Assembly: GCF_000702545.1 (NCBI RefSeq)
Contig: NZ_JNIO01000008.1
Span: 372,001 to 436,000, forward strand
DNA from: Selenomonas sp. AB3002
Lineage (GTDB): Bacteria; Bacillota; Negativicutes; Selenomonadales; Selenomonadaceae
Direction of reading: 5' to 3'
Length of the DNA: 64,000 nucleotides
Shown here piece by piece: positions 34,563-42,952 of the stretch (position 1 is the stretch's first letter; the number at the start of each line of letters is the position of its first letter). The position numbers were made by a program, and so were the translations under genes. Under the pieces are notes generated by a model that made no database searches, was not told the DNA's origin, and saw only the letters and a list, made by a program, of their open reading frames with translations.

Positions 34563-35798
34563 ATGACAGAAGCTGAATTTGCGGCAAAAATAAAATCCAT
34601 TGGTGCCGAAGCCTATATCGTAGGCGGCTGGGTGCGGGATTACCTGCGGGGGGCAGAGCCCAAAGACAGGGATTATATGTTATGCGGCTGCCGGGAGGAG
34701 GATTTTGCGAATCTCTTTCCAGAAGCTTCGAAGGTGGGCAGGTCATTTCCTGTCTATTTGCTGGAAATAGGCGGGGAGAAATGCGAAGTGGCCTTTGCCC
34801 GCAGGGAAAAGAAGCAGGGGCAGGGTTACCGGGGCTTTGCGGTGGAATTTGGCCCGGAGGTAACCCTGGAGGAAGATCTCTACCGTCGGGACAGCACTAT
34901 GAACAGCATTGCCCTGCGCCTTAGGGATGGGGCAATAATTGACCCTTATGACGGCAGGGCAGATATCGGGGCAGGCCGCATACGGGCCGTGTCTCACCAC
35001 TTCCGGGATGACCCCGTGCGGGCTTTGCGGGCGGCCCGCCAGGCGGCAGAGCTGGGCTTTGACATCACTGAGGAGACCTATGGCTATATGGCTGACTGCG
35101 GCAAGGAGCTGGCAGGAGAACCGCAGGAGCGCCTGCTGGAGGAAATGAAAAAGGCTTTGGCGTCATCAAAACCGTCTGTTTTTTTCAGAGCTTTGCAGAG
35201 GGCGGGACTTCTCGAGACAGTTTTCCCGGAAATAGCCGCACTCATAGGCAAGACTCAGCCAGAGGCTTTCCACCCCGAAGGGGATGCCTTTGAACACACC
35301 ATGTTGATAGTGGACAAGGTGGCAGGGGACACAAAAAGCCTTATTGCCAGATTTGCAGGCCTGGCCCATGATCTTGGCAAGGGCAGGACTCCTGCGGAAA
35401 TGCTGCCACATCACTATGGACACGAACAGCGGGGGCTGGAGGTGCTGGAGGACTGGAACCGCCGTATGACTTTGCCCAGAGAGTGGCTGAAGGCCGCTTC
35501 CTTTGTCATCAGGGAGCACATGCGAGCCCCACGGATCGAGAAGCAGGGAAAGATGGCGAAACTCCTGCTGAGTCTTGCCAGGTCGGGGCTGACTGTGCCA
35601 GAGTTCCAGGCAGTCATCAGGGCTGATCACGGCGGCCTGCCTGTCTATCTTGAGGAGGCAGAGCAGCTTATCAAGGCCATGGGCATGGTTTCCGGCAAGG
35701 AGGCTCCCGAAGGAATAACTGGTCAGGATATTGGCAGCTGGCTTTTCAGCCAGCAGGTGCGGCTTTTCCAGCGGGCTTTGAAGGAGACTATCCATTGA
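34563..35798 (+). CDS. cca: CCA-adding enzyme / poly(A) polymerase family tRNA nucleotidyltransferase with HD domain
   Basis: Adds or repairs the 3' CCA of tRNA. ATG 34563 lies 7 bp after GAGGGAA and is preferred to GTG 34548. The nucleotidyltransferase head has YIVGGWVRDYLRG and DRDYMLCG (catalytic acids), then RRDSTMNSIALRL and DDPVRALRAARQAAELGF. An HD phosphohydrolase domain in the C-terminal half shows AFEHTMLIVDKV and FAGLAHDLGKG. This layout resembles the multifunctional E. coli-type CCA protein. Specificity (CCA, CC or A addition) cannot be settled by eye. It appears to be a single-gene unit. Confidence 0.85.
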   Translation: MTEAEFAAKIKSIGAEAYIVGGWVRDYLRGAEPKDRDYMLCGCREEDFANLFPEASKVGRSFPVYLLEIGGEKCEVAFARREKKQGQGYRGFAVEFGPEVTLEEDLYRRDSTMNSIALRLRDGAIIDPYDGRADIGAGRIRAVSHHFRDDPVRALRAARQAAELGFDITEETYGYMADCGKELAGEPQERLLEEMKKALASSKPSVFFRALQRAGLLETVFPEIAALIGKTQPEAFHPEGDAFEHTMLIVDKVAGDTKSLIARFAGLAHDLGKGRTPAEMLPHHYGHEQRGLEVLEDWNRRMTLPREWLKAASFVIREHMRAPRIEKQGKMAKLLLSLARSGLTVPEFQAVIRADHGGLPVYLEEAEQLIKAMGMVSGKEAPEGITGQDIGSWLFSQQVRLFQRALKETIH

Positions 35799-35806
35799 AA
35801 AATGTT

Positions 35807-35835
35807 GAAAAAGCTGGTCAGCCCGGTTCTTTTTC
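35807..35835 (+). terminator. Probable weak terminator of cca
   Basis: GAAAAAG (35807-35813) pairs with CTTTTTC (35829-35835) with partial GC pairing inside; the T-rich right arm could act as the U tract. Confidence 0.4.
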
Positions 35836-35906
35836 TGGAAATTTCAAGATAGATACGCTATTATATATGGTATTGTGTTACTGAGTTTTAAGAATGGAGA
35901 AAAGCA

Positions 35907-37244
35907 ATGGACAAGGCTCGCGAGACGGCCATGAAGGTCTTGCAGGAAGTGCATGAGAAGGGGGCCTATGCCAATGTGGCACTGGCCCAGGCTTTGCGGC
36001 GGACTGAGCTTACAGACCAGGACCGCCGTTTTGTGACGGAACTGGTTTATGGGGCAGTAAAGGCAGGGGATACCCTTGACTGGATCCTGCGGCGGTATAT
36101 CAATCGCCCTATCAGCAAGATCCCTCCGGTTATCAGGGAAATTCTGCGGCTGGGGCTCTACCAGATATTCTACCTGGACAAGGTGCCGCCTTCGGCGGCC
36201 TGCAACACCTCTGTGGATTTGGCCAAGAAATACGGTCATAAAGGGGTGGCAGGTTTTGTCAATGCGGTGTTGCGCACGGCAGTGCGGGAGCCGGAGAAGG
36301 CTGCTTTCCCACAGGGCAAGGGCCATGCTACGGAAGAACTGGCTTTGAAGAGCCAGCATCCCCTCTGGCTGGTGAAGCATTGGGTGAAGGCTTTTGGCTT
36401 CGAGGAGGCTGAGAGGCTCTGCAACTTTGACAACGAAAGTGCAAAGCTCTGCCTGCGGACCAACACCCTGAAGGGGAACCGTGAGGACCTGTTGAAGGAA
36501 CTGACTGCATGCGGTGCGGAAGCTGAGATCTCTGACTGGACACCGGAAGGCGTGACGGTGAAGTCTCATGGTGCACTTGATGCGCTGGCTCCCTTGCAGG
36601 AGGGCAGGGCACAGGTGCAGGACGAAAGCTCCATGCTGGTGGCCCATGTGGTGGCACCAAAACCCGGAGAGTTTATCCTGGACTGCTGCAGCGCTCCCGG
36701 GGGCAAGACCACGCATATGGCGGCCCTGATGGGGAACAAGGGCCGCATTGTGGCGGGAGACATCTACGAGCACAAGCTTGCCCGCATAGAGGAGAATGCT
36801 GAGCGCCTTGGCATCGGTATCATTGAAACTATGCTGCTTGATGCCCGCGAGGCAGGAGACAAGTTCCCTGGACAGGCTGACCGGGTACTGGTAGATGCTC
36901 CCTGTTCTGGCTTGGGTGTCCTGCGCCGCAAGCCCGATGCCCGCTGGCATAAGAAACAGGAGGAGCTGAAAGAGCTGCCTTCCCTGCAGCTTGAAATCCT
37001 CAAAAGTGCTGCTCAGGCAGTAAAGCCAGGTGGTGTGTTGGTCTATAGCACCTGCACCATTGAAAGGGCCGAAAACCAGGCAGTGGTTGAGGCCTTCCTG
37101 TCTGAGAACAAGGAATTCAAACTGGAAAAGACTGGCAGTTTCCTGCCCTGCCCTGGCAGCCATAGTGAGGATGAAATGGTGCAGCTTTATCCTCAGCAGG
37201 ACGGAACGGATGGCTTTTTCATTGCTCGCATAAAACGACTTTGA
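35907..37244 (+). CDS. rsmB: 16S rRNA cytosine-C5 methyltransferase RsmB
   Basis: Methylates C967 (E. coli numbering) of 16S rRNA. The 445-residue protein has an N-terminal NusB-like RNA-binding domain (about 1-140). The SAM-dependent domain has DCCSAPGGKTTHMAAL, DAPCSGLGVLRRKPDARW (with the PC motif) and YSTCTIERAENQ (catalytic Cys in TCT). Length and layout are normal. ATG 35907 follows GGAGAAAAGC. rlmN starts at its stop, a common Firmicute arrangement that usually continues to a PP2C phosphatase and a PASTA kinase; here those lie 3-9 kb downstream after other genes. Confidence 0.94.
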   Translation: MDKARETAMKVLQEVHEKGAYANVALAQALRRTELTDQDRRFVTELVYGAVKAGDTLDWILRRYINRPISKIPPVIREILRLGLYQIFYLDKVPPSAACNTSVDLAKKYGHKGVAGFVNAVLRTAVREPEKAAFPQGKGHATEELALKSQHPLWLVKHWVKAFGFEEAERLCNFDNESAKLCLRTNTLKGNREDLLKELTACGAEAEISDWTPEGVTVKSHGALDALAPLQEGRAQVQDESSMLVAHVVAPKPGEFILDCCSAPGGKTTHMAALMGNKGRIVAGDIYEHKLARIEENAERLGIGIIETMLLDAREAGDKFPGQADRVLVDAPCSGLGVLRRKPDARWHKKQEELKELPSLQLEILKSAAQAVKPGGVLVYSTCTIERAENQAVVEAFLSENKEFKLEKTGSFLPCPGSHSEDEMVQLYPQQDGTDGFFIARIKRL

Positions 37245-37255
37245 ACGAAAGGGAT

Positions 37256-38305
37256 ATGGTTTTGAAAGATATTTTTGGCATGAGACTGGAAGAGCTTCAG
37301 CAGGTTTTGGCCGAATTCAGGCTGCCGAAGTTCAGGGCAAAACAGGTGGCAGAGTGGCTCTATGTGCGGGGGGCTGCTTCCTTTGAAGATATGACCAACC
37401 TGCCCAAGGGGGCAAGGGCGGAGCTGGCAGCCAGCCTCATCATTGGCCGCCCCCGGCTGAAAACAAGGCTGGACTCCGCTGATGGCCGCACCAGCAAGTT
37501 CCTGCTGGAATTTGCCGATGGCACTGCGGTGGAGACGGTGCTCATGCGCCAGCCCTATGGCAACAGCATTTGCGTGTCCACTCAGGCCGGCTGCAATATG
37601 GGGTGCGCCTTTTGCGCGTCCACTCTCCACGGCATGGCCAGGAACCTGACGGTAGGGGAGATTGCAGGACAGGCTGTGTATATCAATGATATGCTCAAAA
37701 AAGAAGACGGGGGCAAGGTGGATACGGTGGTCATCATGGGTTCCGGGGAGCCTTTGATGAATTACGACAATGTGCTGGGCTTTATCCGCCTGCTGCATGA
37801 GGACTATGTGCTGGGGCTGGGCTATCGCAATTTTACTCTGTCCACCTCAGGTATTGTGCCTCAGATGTACCGCTTGGCAGAGGAGGGGCTGCCCATATCC
37901 CTGTCCCTTTCCCTGCATGCCCCCAATGAGGAGCTGCGCTCCCAAATCATGCCTATCAACCGCAAGTATTCCATGAAAGAAGCTGTGACGGCAGCGGCGA
38001 ATTATGCTGAGGTCACCAAGCGCAGGGTCACTTATGAGTATATCCTCATCGACCAGCTCAACGATAATGAGAAAGAAGCGGAAGAACTGGCAGGGCTGCT
38101 CAAGGGACAGCTGGCCAGTGTGAATCTCATACCCATCAATCCTGTCAAGGAGCGCAATCTCCTGCGTCCCAGCCAGGCCCGTATTGAGGCTTTTGAGAAT
38201 TATCTCAAGGCTAGGCATATCAATGTGACGGTGCGGAAGGAAATGGGCACGGATATCCAGGCTGCCTGTGGGCAGCTGCGGAACAAGCATTTGCAGGATA
38301 AATGA
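37256..38305 (+). CDS. rlmN: Dual-specificity RNA methyltransferase RlmN
   Basis: Radical SAM enzyme that makes 2-methyladenosine at 23S rRNA A2503 and tRNA A37. The cluster cysteines are in AGCNMGCAFCASTLHG (Cx3Cx2C), followed by MGSGEPLMNYDNV and, near the C-terminus, the methyl-carrying Cys region IQAACGQL. The start is ambiguous. TTG 37241 overlaps the rsmB stop, ATG 37256 gives the usual N-terminus (MVLKDIFGMRLEEL), and TTG 37262 is best spaced from AAAGGG. I chose ATG. The protein is about 349 residues, a normal length. Confidence 0.94.
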   Translation: MVLKDIFGMRLEELQQVLAEFRLPKFRAKQVAEWLYVRGAASFEDMTNLPKGARAELAASLIIGRPRLKTRLDSADGRTSKFLLEFADGTAVETVLMRQPYGNSICVSTQAGCNMGCAFCASTLHGMARNLTVGEIAGQAVYINDMLKKEDGGKVDTVVIMGSGEPLMNYDNVLGFIRLLHEDYVLGLGYRNFTLSTSGIVPQMYRLAEEGLPISLSLSLHAPNEELRSQIMPINRKYSMKEAVTAAANYAEVTKRRVTYEYILIDQLNDNEKEAEELAGLLKGQLASVNLIPINPVKERNLLRPSQARIEAFENYLKARHINVTVRKEMGTDIQAACGQLRNKHLQDK

Positions 38306-38398
38306 TTGTTGGCTATTCAGGCAGGAGAATATCCTTTCACGTCGAACTAGTCCTCCAGAGAAGTCTGATATTTGTGTTTCACATCTAGGAGGGTTAGT

Positions 38399-39550
38399 AT
38401 GGATTTAGATTATCACTATGGTACCATGTATGTGCTCTCGCGCTGGGGAAAGTTTGGCAGTGCCAATGCCCAGATCATCGCTACCAGCTGCCAGCTGGTG
38501 GATGACAATTTTGACGAGAATCCCCTTTCTGATGCCAGCGAAGATGAAGAGCTGGCTCGCGGCATCACTGTCCGTTACTCCAGCCAGAATGTGGTGGGCA
38601 ATGTGACTGGCAAAGGCAACAAGGAAATCTGGATGCCCTTCCACTTCCTGCCGGGGCTGGAGGGTGAAACCGATGAGGAGAAGCTGACCTGCAGGAAGAA
38701 CAGCGTACTGGCTCAGAAGCTGGCTGACCGTATCCTGGAGACTACTTTGGATAACTCAGATTTTGGCTTCAGGATTGGCATTGGCCTTCATGCTTATGCT
38801 GATACCTGGGCTTATCAGGGCTTCTCCGGCCTCAAGGATTCCATCAACACTGGTCAGCGTCAGCTGCTGATGAAGGAAGGTGCCCGCATGGGCAAGGCTG
38901 TGGGTGATTTCGTAGAGGGCAATGAGACCCTGAAGAACATCGCCAGCACTGTGTCTGCACAGGCTTCCAATCTGAGCAAAGCCATCGGTGACTTCGTGCA
39001 GGGCAATGAAACCCTGGGGAACCTGGCCGACACCGTCAATGCCCAGAAGGATAAGCTGGGCAAGGCAGTAGGAGAGATGGTAGAGGGCAATGAGACTCTG
39101 AGCAAGGTGGCAGGTACCGTGGGCGAGGCTGCCGCGGGCTTTGATGCCAAGCGTCTTTGGTGGCGGAGCAAGGATGGCACCAAGAACTGGGAAGAGTTCC
39201 TGGAGGCTTCGGACAAGACATATCGCATAATCCAGTCTGTAAGCTGTGAGCCGGTGACGGGCCTTACGGACAGGCAGAAGGAGCTTCTGCTTGACTGCTT
39301 TGAGAGCATCCAGTCTGAAGATGCTGAGGAGCGCTACAACGAATGGCTGAAGCGCATCCATGAGAATTTCTTTGAGATAGAGGATTTTGATGACAACGAT
39401 GCCAGCGTTGAGTACAGGCCTGGTACCATTCTGGGTGATGAAAACTTCCGCGGCCAGTTCTACAAAGAACTCAATGATCACTTTGACTGGGTGAGGAAAG
39501 AGCTGATAGAAGCCGGCCTTGATGTGCTGGAGAGCGAGCCAGTATATTGA
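38399..39550 (+). CDS. DUF6765-like protein with three internal 28-residue repeats
   Basis: A 383-residue cytoplasmic-looking protein with no signal peptide; ATG 38399 follows AGGAGGG. Its N-terminus (DLDYHYGTMYVLSRWGKFG), VDDNFDEN, WMPFHFLPG and IGIGLHAYADTWAYQGFSG match, from memory, the DUF6765 family, whose His/Asp pattern resembles zinc-dependent phospholipase C or P1 nuclease folds. After the HxxxD motif an insertion of three repeats (residues 165-248) occurs, each built on GKAVGDFVEGNETL. The C-terminal part is acidic and resumes the family fold. The activity is unknown. It follows rlmN by 93 bp and ends in a strong terminator. Confidence 0.65.
   Translation: MDLDYHYGTMYVLSRWGKFGSANAQIIATSCQLVDDNFDENPLSDASEDEELARGITVRYSSQNVVGNVTGKGNKEIWMPFHFLPGLEGETDEEKLTCRKNSVLAQKLADRILETTLDNSDFGFRIGIGLHAYADTWAYQGFSGLKDSINTGQRQLLMKEGARMGKAVGDFVEGNETLKNIASTVSAQASNLSKAIGDFVQGNETLGNLADTVNAQKDKLGKAVGEMVEGNETLSKVAGTVGEAAAGFDAKRLWWRSKDGTKNWEEFLEASDKTYRIIQSVSCEPVTGLTDRQKELLLDCFESIQSEDAEERYNEWLKRIHENFFEIEDFDDNDASVEYRPGTILGDENFRGQFYKELNDHFDWVRKELIEAGLDVLESEPVY
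38891..39142 (+). repeat. Three tandem 84-bp coding repeats within the DUF6765-like gene
   Basis: Units begin at 38891, 38975 and 39059, each encoding 28 residues with the shared core GNETL and an amphipathic helix after it. The protein conservation is higher than the DNA conservation, which points to an old duplication kept under selection. The helices suggest a coiled or membrane-leaning stalk. Confidence 0.85.
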
Positions 39551-39571
39551 TCATCATAAACAAGTGAATGC

Positions 39572-39614
39572 AATAGTCCCCGTTTGCCTGTGGCAAAAAC
39601 GGGGACTATTTTGT
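39572..39614 (+). terminator. Intrinsic terminator after the DUF6765-like gene
   Basis: AATAGTCCCCGTTT (39572-39585) pairs perfectly with AAACGGGGACTATT (39597-39610), followed by TTG. The loop sequence GCCTGTGGCAAAA (39586-39598) is repeated exactly at 39661-39673. Confidence 0.88.
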
Positions 39615-39665
39615 TATGGAAAGTCATCCGGATTTGTCATAATGCCAATTAGGATATTTCGCCTG

Positions 39666-39694
39666 TGGCAAAACCTGAACAATTGCGTTATAAT
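39666..39694 (+). promoter_or_regulatory. Putative promoter of the FHA-kinase cluster
   Basis: A perfect TATAAT (39689-39694) lies 30 bp before the first FHA gene; the -35 candidate TGGCAA (39666-39671, 17-bp spacer) is poor and lies in the repeated GCCTGTGGCAAAA segment. Confidence 0.45.
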
Positions 39695-39723
39695 AAAAAG
39701 AATCCTGGAAAGGGGGCTTTGGT

Positions 39724-40449
39724 ATGGGACTGGAGAAAATAGAATCCTTTTTGGGAAGCCATATCGAAGGTTTTTTCAATAAGCGGTTTGCCAGTGATTT
39801 GGAGCTGGTGGAGCTGGCTAACGGAGTGAAGAAGGAAATCAGGCAGGCTTCTTCTGACAGCGAGGATGGCGGTGTGCCCAATGTGGCAGTGTTCACCCTG
39901 AGCCCTGACGACTACAGCAGGCTTTGCGCTAAGCGGGTGCAGTCGGAGCTTTATGCCGAGATAGAGAAGGAAATCATCAGGGCAGAAGCTTTCATGGAAG
40001 GGGAACTGGTGCTGCGGTTCCTGTCCTCGCCTGAGCTTCAGCGGGGGCTTTTTGATTTGAAGCTGGAGCAGGAAGGTGAAAGCGGGGTGCAGGAGAGCAC
40101 CATTGTGCTCAAGAGCCCTGCGCTGCTGGAGAAAGCTGCGCCTTTGCCACGGCAGCATAAGCTGGCTTCCCTGTCTGTAATAGAGGGGCCTGATCAGGAG
40201 GCGTACCTGGAGTTTGGCGAGGAAAAGATTTACATTGGGCGCCAGGATAAGAATGAGTTTATCCTGACGGATGGCAATGCTTCCCGGCTTCATGCCTGGG
40301 TGGCTTACGAGCGCCATCGTCACGTGCTCTATGATGCACGCAGTACCAATGGCACCTTTGTCAATGACAAGTCCATCAAAAGTTGTCAGCTTAGCAACGG
40401 GGACAGGGTGAGGATAGGCTCAACCCTGCTGAAATACGAGGTGATTTGA
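39724..40449 (+). CDS. FhaA-like protein: DUF3662 plus FHA domain
   Basis: A 241-residue protein. Residues 1-115 match the DUF3662 domain that precedes FHA in actinobacterial FhaA (MGLEKIESFLGSHIEGFFN at the N-terminus). After a linker, residues about 150-240 form an FHA phosphothreonine-binding domain (IYIGRQDKNEFILTD, ASRLHAWV, DARSTNGTFVND). It would read phosphorylation by the PASTA kinase encoded at the end of this cluster. Neighbour fhaB follows after 1 bp. Role in wall synthesis control is inferred from context and from actinobacterial examples. Confidence 0.88.
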   Translation: MGLEKIESFLGSHIEGFFNKRFASDLELVELANGVKKEIRQASSDSEDGGVPNVAVFTLSPDDYSRLCAKRVQSELYAEIEKEIIRAEAFMEGELVLRFLSSPELQRGLFDLKLEQEGESGVQESTIVLKSPALLEKAAPLPRQHKLASLSVIEGPDQEAYLEFGEEKIYIGRQDKNEFILTDGNASRLHAWVAYERHRHVLYDARSTNGTFVNDKSIKSCQLSNGDRVRIGSTLLKYEVI

Positions 40450-40450
40450 T

Positions 40451-40909
40451 TTGCCAGATACAGCAATGCTCCTGAAGGGCCTGCGGGTGCTTTTGGAGTA
40501 CGGCATGCTCTTTTGGCTGCTGATGTTCGTAGGCAGGATTTCCAGATGGATTTTCCTGGACATGAAGAAAATGCTGGCGGAGGAGAGACAGCCGGAACTC
40601 AAGCATGATGAAGCGGTGCTGGCTGTGCTGGGCAGCGAAGCCGGTGAAGAAGGCATGGTGAAGCGCCGCTTTGCCTTCAGCGAGCAGATTACGGTGGGAC
40701 GGGGTGAGGATAATGATGTGGTCATTCCCGAAAGTTTTGTGTCCCATCATCATGCCGTGCTCTTCCGGCGTGGCAGCCAGTATGTCATCGAAGACTTAGG
40801 CAGCCGCAACCACACTTATGTGAATGACCAGCTCCTGACGGGCAAGGCGTATATCAAGCCGGGAGATACCATCAGGATTGGTTTGGTAACCATGAGATTT
40901 GAGAGGTGA
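40451..40909 (+). CDS. FhaB-like membrane-anchored FHA protein
   Basis: A 152-residue protein starting at TTG 40451, 1 bp after the previous stop. An N-terminal hydrophobic helix (about residues 14-36, YGMLFWLLMFVGRISRWIF) anchors a C-terminal FHA domain (ITVGRGEDNDVVIPES, VSHHHAVLF, SRNHTYVND) facing the cytoplasm. The same architecture is seen in FhaB/FipA of Actinobacteria. It lies between the other FHA protein and the phosphatase gene. The lack of ATG and the tight spacing suggest translational coupling. Confidence 0.86.
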   Translation: MPDTAMLLKGLRVLLEYGMLFWLLMFVGRISRWIFLDMKKMLAEERQPELKHDEAVLAVLGSEAGEEGMVKRRFAFSEQITVGRGEDNDVVIPESFVSHHHAVLFRRGSQYVIEDLGSRNHTYVNDQLLTGKAYIKPGDTIRIGLVTMRFER

Positions 40910-40913
40910 ACCC

Positions 40914-41636
40914 ATGACACGAGCTTATTGGGCCAGCGACGTTGGCTGCGTACGCGCCCATAATGAGGACAGCTGCCTGTCCCTTCCGGAAAGGCAGCTC
41001 TATGCTGTGGCTGACGGCATGGGAGGCCAGGCAGCAGGAGAGGTGGCAAGCTCTCTGATGACAGAAGTGCTTCGGGATGATCTGTCAGCTTTGGACAGCT
41101 TTGGGGAGGAGGATCTCCGTCGGGCTGTGATGCACGCCAACGAACGCATACTCTGGGAGGCTGAGACAAACCCCGGGAAAAAAGGCATGGGCACTACTGT
41201 TACAGTGCTGAAGATCCATGAGGGCCGCGCCCTCTGGGCTCATGTGGGGGACAGCCGGCTTTATCTTTACCGTGAGGGTAGCCTCGGGCAGGTGACCCAG
41301 GACCATTCTTATGTGGAAAGCCTGGTGAGCCAGGGCAGCCTTACGGAAGAGGAGGCCAGGAACCACCCGCAGAAGAATATGCTTTTGCGGGCTGTTGGTG
41401 TGGAAAAAGACCTGGCAGTTGATACCGGTTCCTTTGTCCTGCAGCCGGAAGATGTGCTGCTGCTGGCCACTGACGGCCTGATGAATATGGTGGAGGACAG
41501 GGATATTGCCACAGCACTGGAAGAGGCCAAAGCCCGGTCCGGGGAGATTGAAGACCCTGCCCGGGAGCTGGTGCAGGAAGCTCTGGCAGCCGGTGGCTCA
41601 GATAACGTGACGGTGATTGTGGTGGTGCATAGCTGA
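40914..41636 (+). CDS. prpC: PP2C-family Ser/Thr protein phosphatase
   Basis: Reverses phosphorylation by the PASTA kinase PrkC. ATG 40914 follows GAGAGGTGAACC and the frame from 40899 is not needed. The 240-residue protein has the PP2C metal motifs DVGCVRAHNEDS, VADGMGGQAAGEVAS, AHVGDSRLYLYR, LLLATDGLMNMV and GGSDNVTVIVV. Its stop overlaps the ftsW-type start (TGATGG). The phosphatase and kinase are usually adjacent; here a SEDS flippase and a PBP gene lie between them, as in the actinobacterial pstP-rodA-pbpA-pknA/B cluster. Confidence 0.94.
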   Translation: MTRAYWASDVGCVRAHNEDSCLSLPERQLYAVADGMGGQAAGEVASSLMTEVLRDDLSALDSFGEEDLRRAVMHANERILWEAETNPGKKGMGTTVTVLKIHEGRALWAHVGDSRLYLYREGSLGQVTQDHSYVESLVSQGSLTEEEARNHPQKNMLLRAVGVEKDLAVDTGSFVLQPEDVLLLATDGLMNMVEDRDIATALEEAKARSGEIEDPARELVQEALAAGGSDNVTVIVVVHS

Positions 41637-42952
41637 TGGAAAGAAGTTCTATTCAGGAGGAACATTCCTTCGGCTTTGGCAGGGCTGGAGGCTTCCTGCT
41701 CATGCCTTTGGGCATCTTGCTGGCAGGGCTTGGTGTGCTGTACCTGAAAAGCTATGCAGCAGGGACGGTGAGCAAGGCTCTGGAGCCTGCGGTCTGGCCA
41801 TACCTGCTTGCCTGCCTGGCTGAGGCCTTTATCCTGCAGTTCCTCCTGTGGAAGAAAAAATATGACTTTATCCTGCTTCCTATAGTGCTGGCCCTTGCCA
41901 GCGTGGGGCTGGTGGAAATAGCCCGGCTGAAGCCGGAACTCCTGGTGCCGCAGCTGCGCTGGCTCTGCGTGGCCCAGGTGGTGCTGATGCTGGTGCTGCG
42001 CTTTTGGAAGCGCAGCAGGGAAATGCTTTCCTATCCCTATCTTTTGGGGCTCACCTGCGTGGTGGTGCTGGGGCTGCCCATGCTCTTTGGCACGGAGATT
42101 GGCGGCAGCCGCAACTGGCTGGTACTGGGGCCTTTTTCAGTGCAGCCTTCGGAGTTTGGGAAAATCCTGATCTTGTTCTTCTTGGCGGCTTATCTTTCTG
42201 ACCATCGCAATATGCTTTCCCTGCCCAGCATGAGGCTGGGACCGCTATGCCTGCCGCCGCTGCGCTTCATCGCGCCCCTGGTGTGCATTTGGGGGGCGGC
42301 AGTGCTGATGTTCGTGGTGGAGCGGGATTTGGGCTCGGCCCTGCTGTTTTTTGGCATGGCGGTGCTCATGACCTACATGGCCACCGGCAGCAAGACGTAT
42401 GTCTTTCTGGCGCTGATGTTTATCAGCCTGGCGGCGGGGGTCAGCTACCTGGCTTTTGGCCATGTGCGGGTGCGCTTTGATATCTGGCTTGACCCCTGGC
42501 AGGACCCTAACGGCATGGCCTATCAGGTGGTGCAGTCCCTCTTTTCCTTTGGGACAGGTGGTGTCTGGGGCACAGGCTTTGGCTTTGGGCATCCTGGCTT
42601 TATCCCGGAGGTGCATACGGATTTCATCTACGCGGCCATAGGAGAGGAATGGGGGCTGATAGGGTCCCTGGCGGTGCTTTTCTGCTATGTACTGCTCTCT
42701 TTCAGGGGCATCAGTCTGGCCCTGCAGTGCGAAGGCGAAAAGGAACTATTGCTGGCTGCAGGCTGCAGTATGCTGCTCCTGCTTCAGGCCTTTGTCATCA
42801 TTGCCGGTGTTACCAAGTTCCTGCCTCTGACGGGTATTACCCTGCCCTTTGTGAGCTACGGCGGCAGTTCCCTGGTGTCCGGCTTCATGGAGCTGGGCAT
42901 TCTCCTGGCCCTTTCCCGGAGCCGGCAGGAAGGGAGGCGGGCCCATGGCTGA
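41636..42952 (+). CDS. SEDS-family peptidoglycan polymerase (FtsW/RodA type)
   Basis: A 438-residue membrane protein with about ten transmembrane segments. Signature stretches are GGSRNWLVLGPFSVQPSEFG, the catalytic-loop region with VVERDLGSALLFF, AAIGEEWGLIG, and LTGITLPFVSYGGSSL near the C-terminus. It polymerises glycan strands from lipid II together with the class B PBP encoded next (overlap of 8 bases). Whether it serves elongation or another stage cannot be told; the position resembles RodA of Actinobacteria. Confidence 0.93.
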   Translation: MERSSIQEEHSFGFGRAGGFLLMPLGILLAGLGVLYLKSYAAGTVSKALEPAVWPYLLACLAEAFILQFLLWKKKYDFILLPIVLALASVGLVEIARLKPELLVPQLRWLCVAQVVLMLVLRFWKRSREMLSYPYLLGLTCVVVLGLPMLFGTEIGGSRNWLVLGPFSVQPSEFGKILILFFLAAYLSDHRNMLSLPSMRLGPLCLPPLRFIAPLVCIWGAAVLMFVVERDLGSALLFFGMAVLMTYMATGSKTYVFLALMFISLAAGVSYLAFGHVRVRFDIWLDPWQDPNGMAYQVVQSLFSFGTGGVWGTGFGFGHPGFIPEVHTDFIYAAIGEEWGLIGSLAVLFCYVLLSFRGISLALQCEGEKELLLAAGCSMLLLLQAFVIIAGVTKFLPLTGITLPFVSYGGSSLVSGFMELGILLALSRSRQEGRRAHG

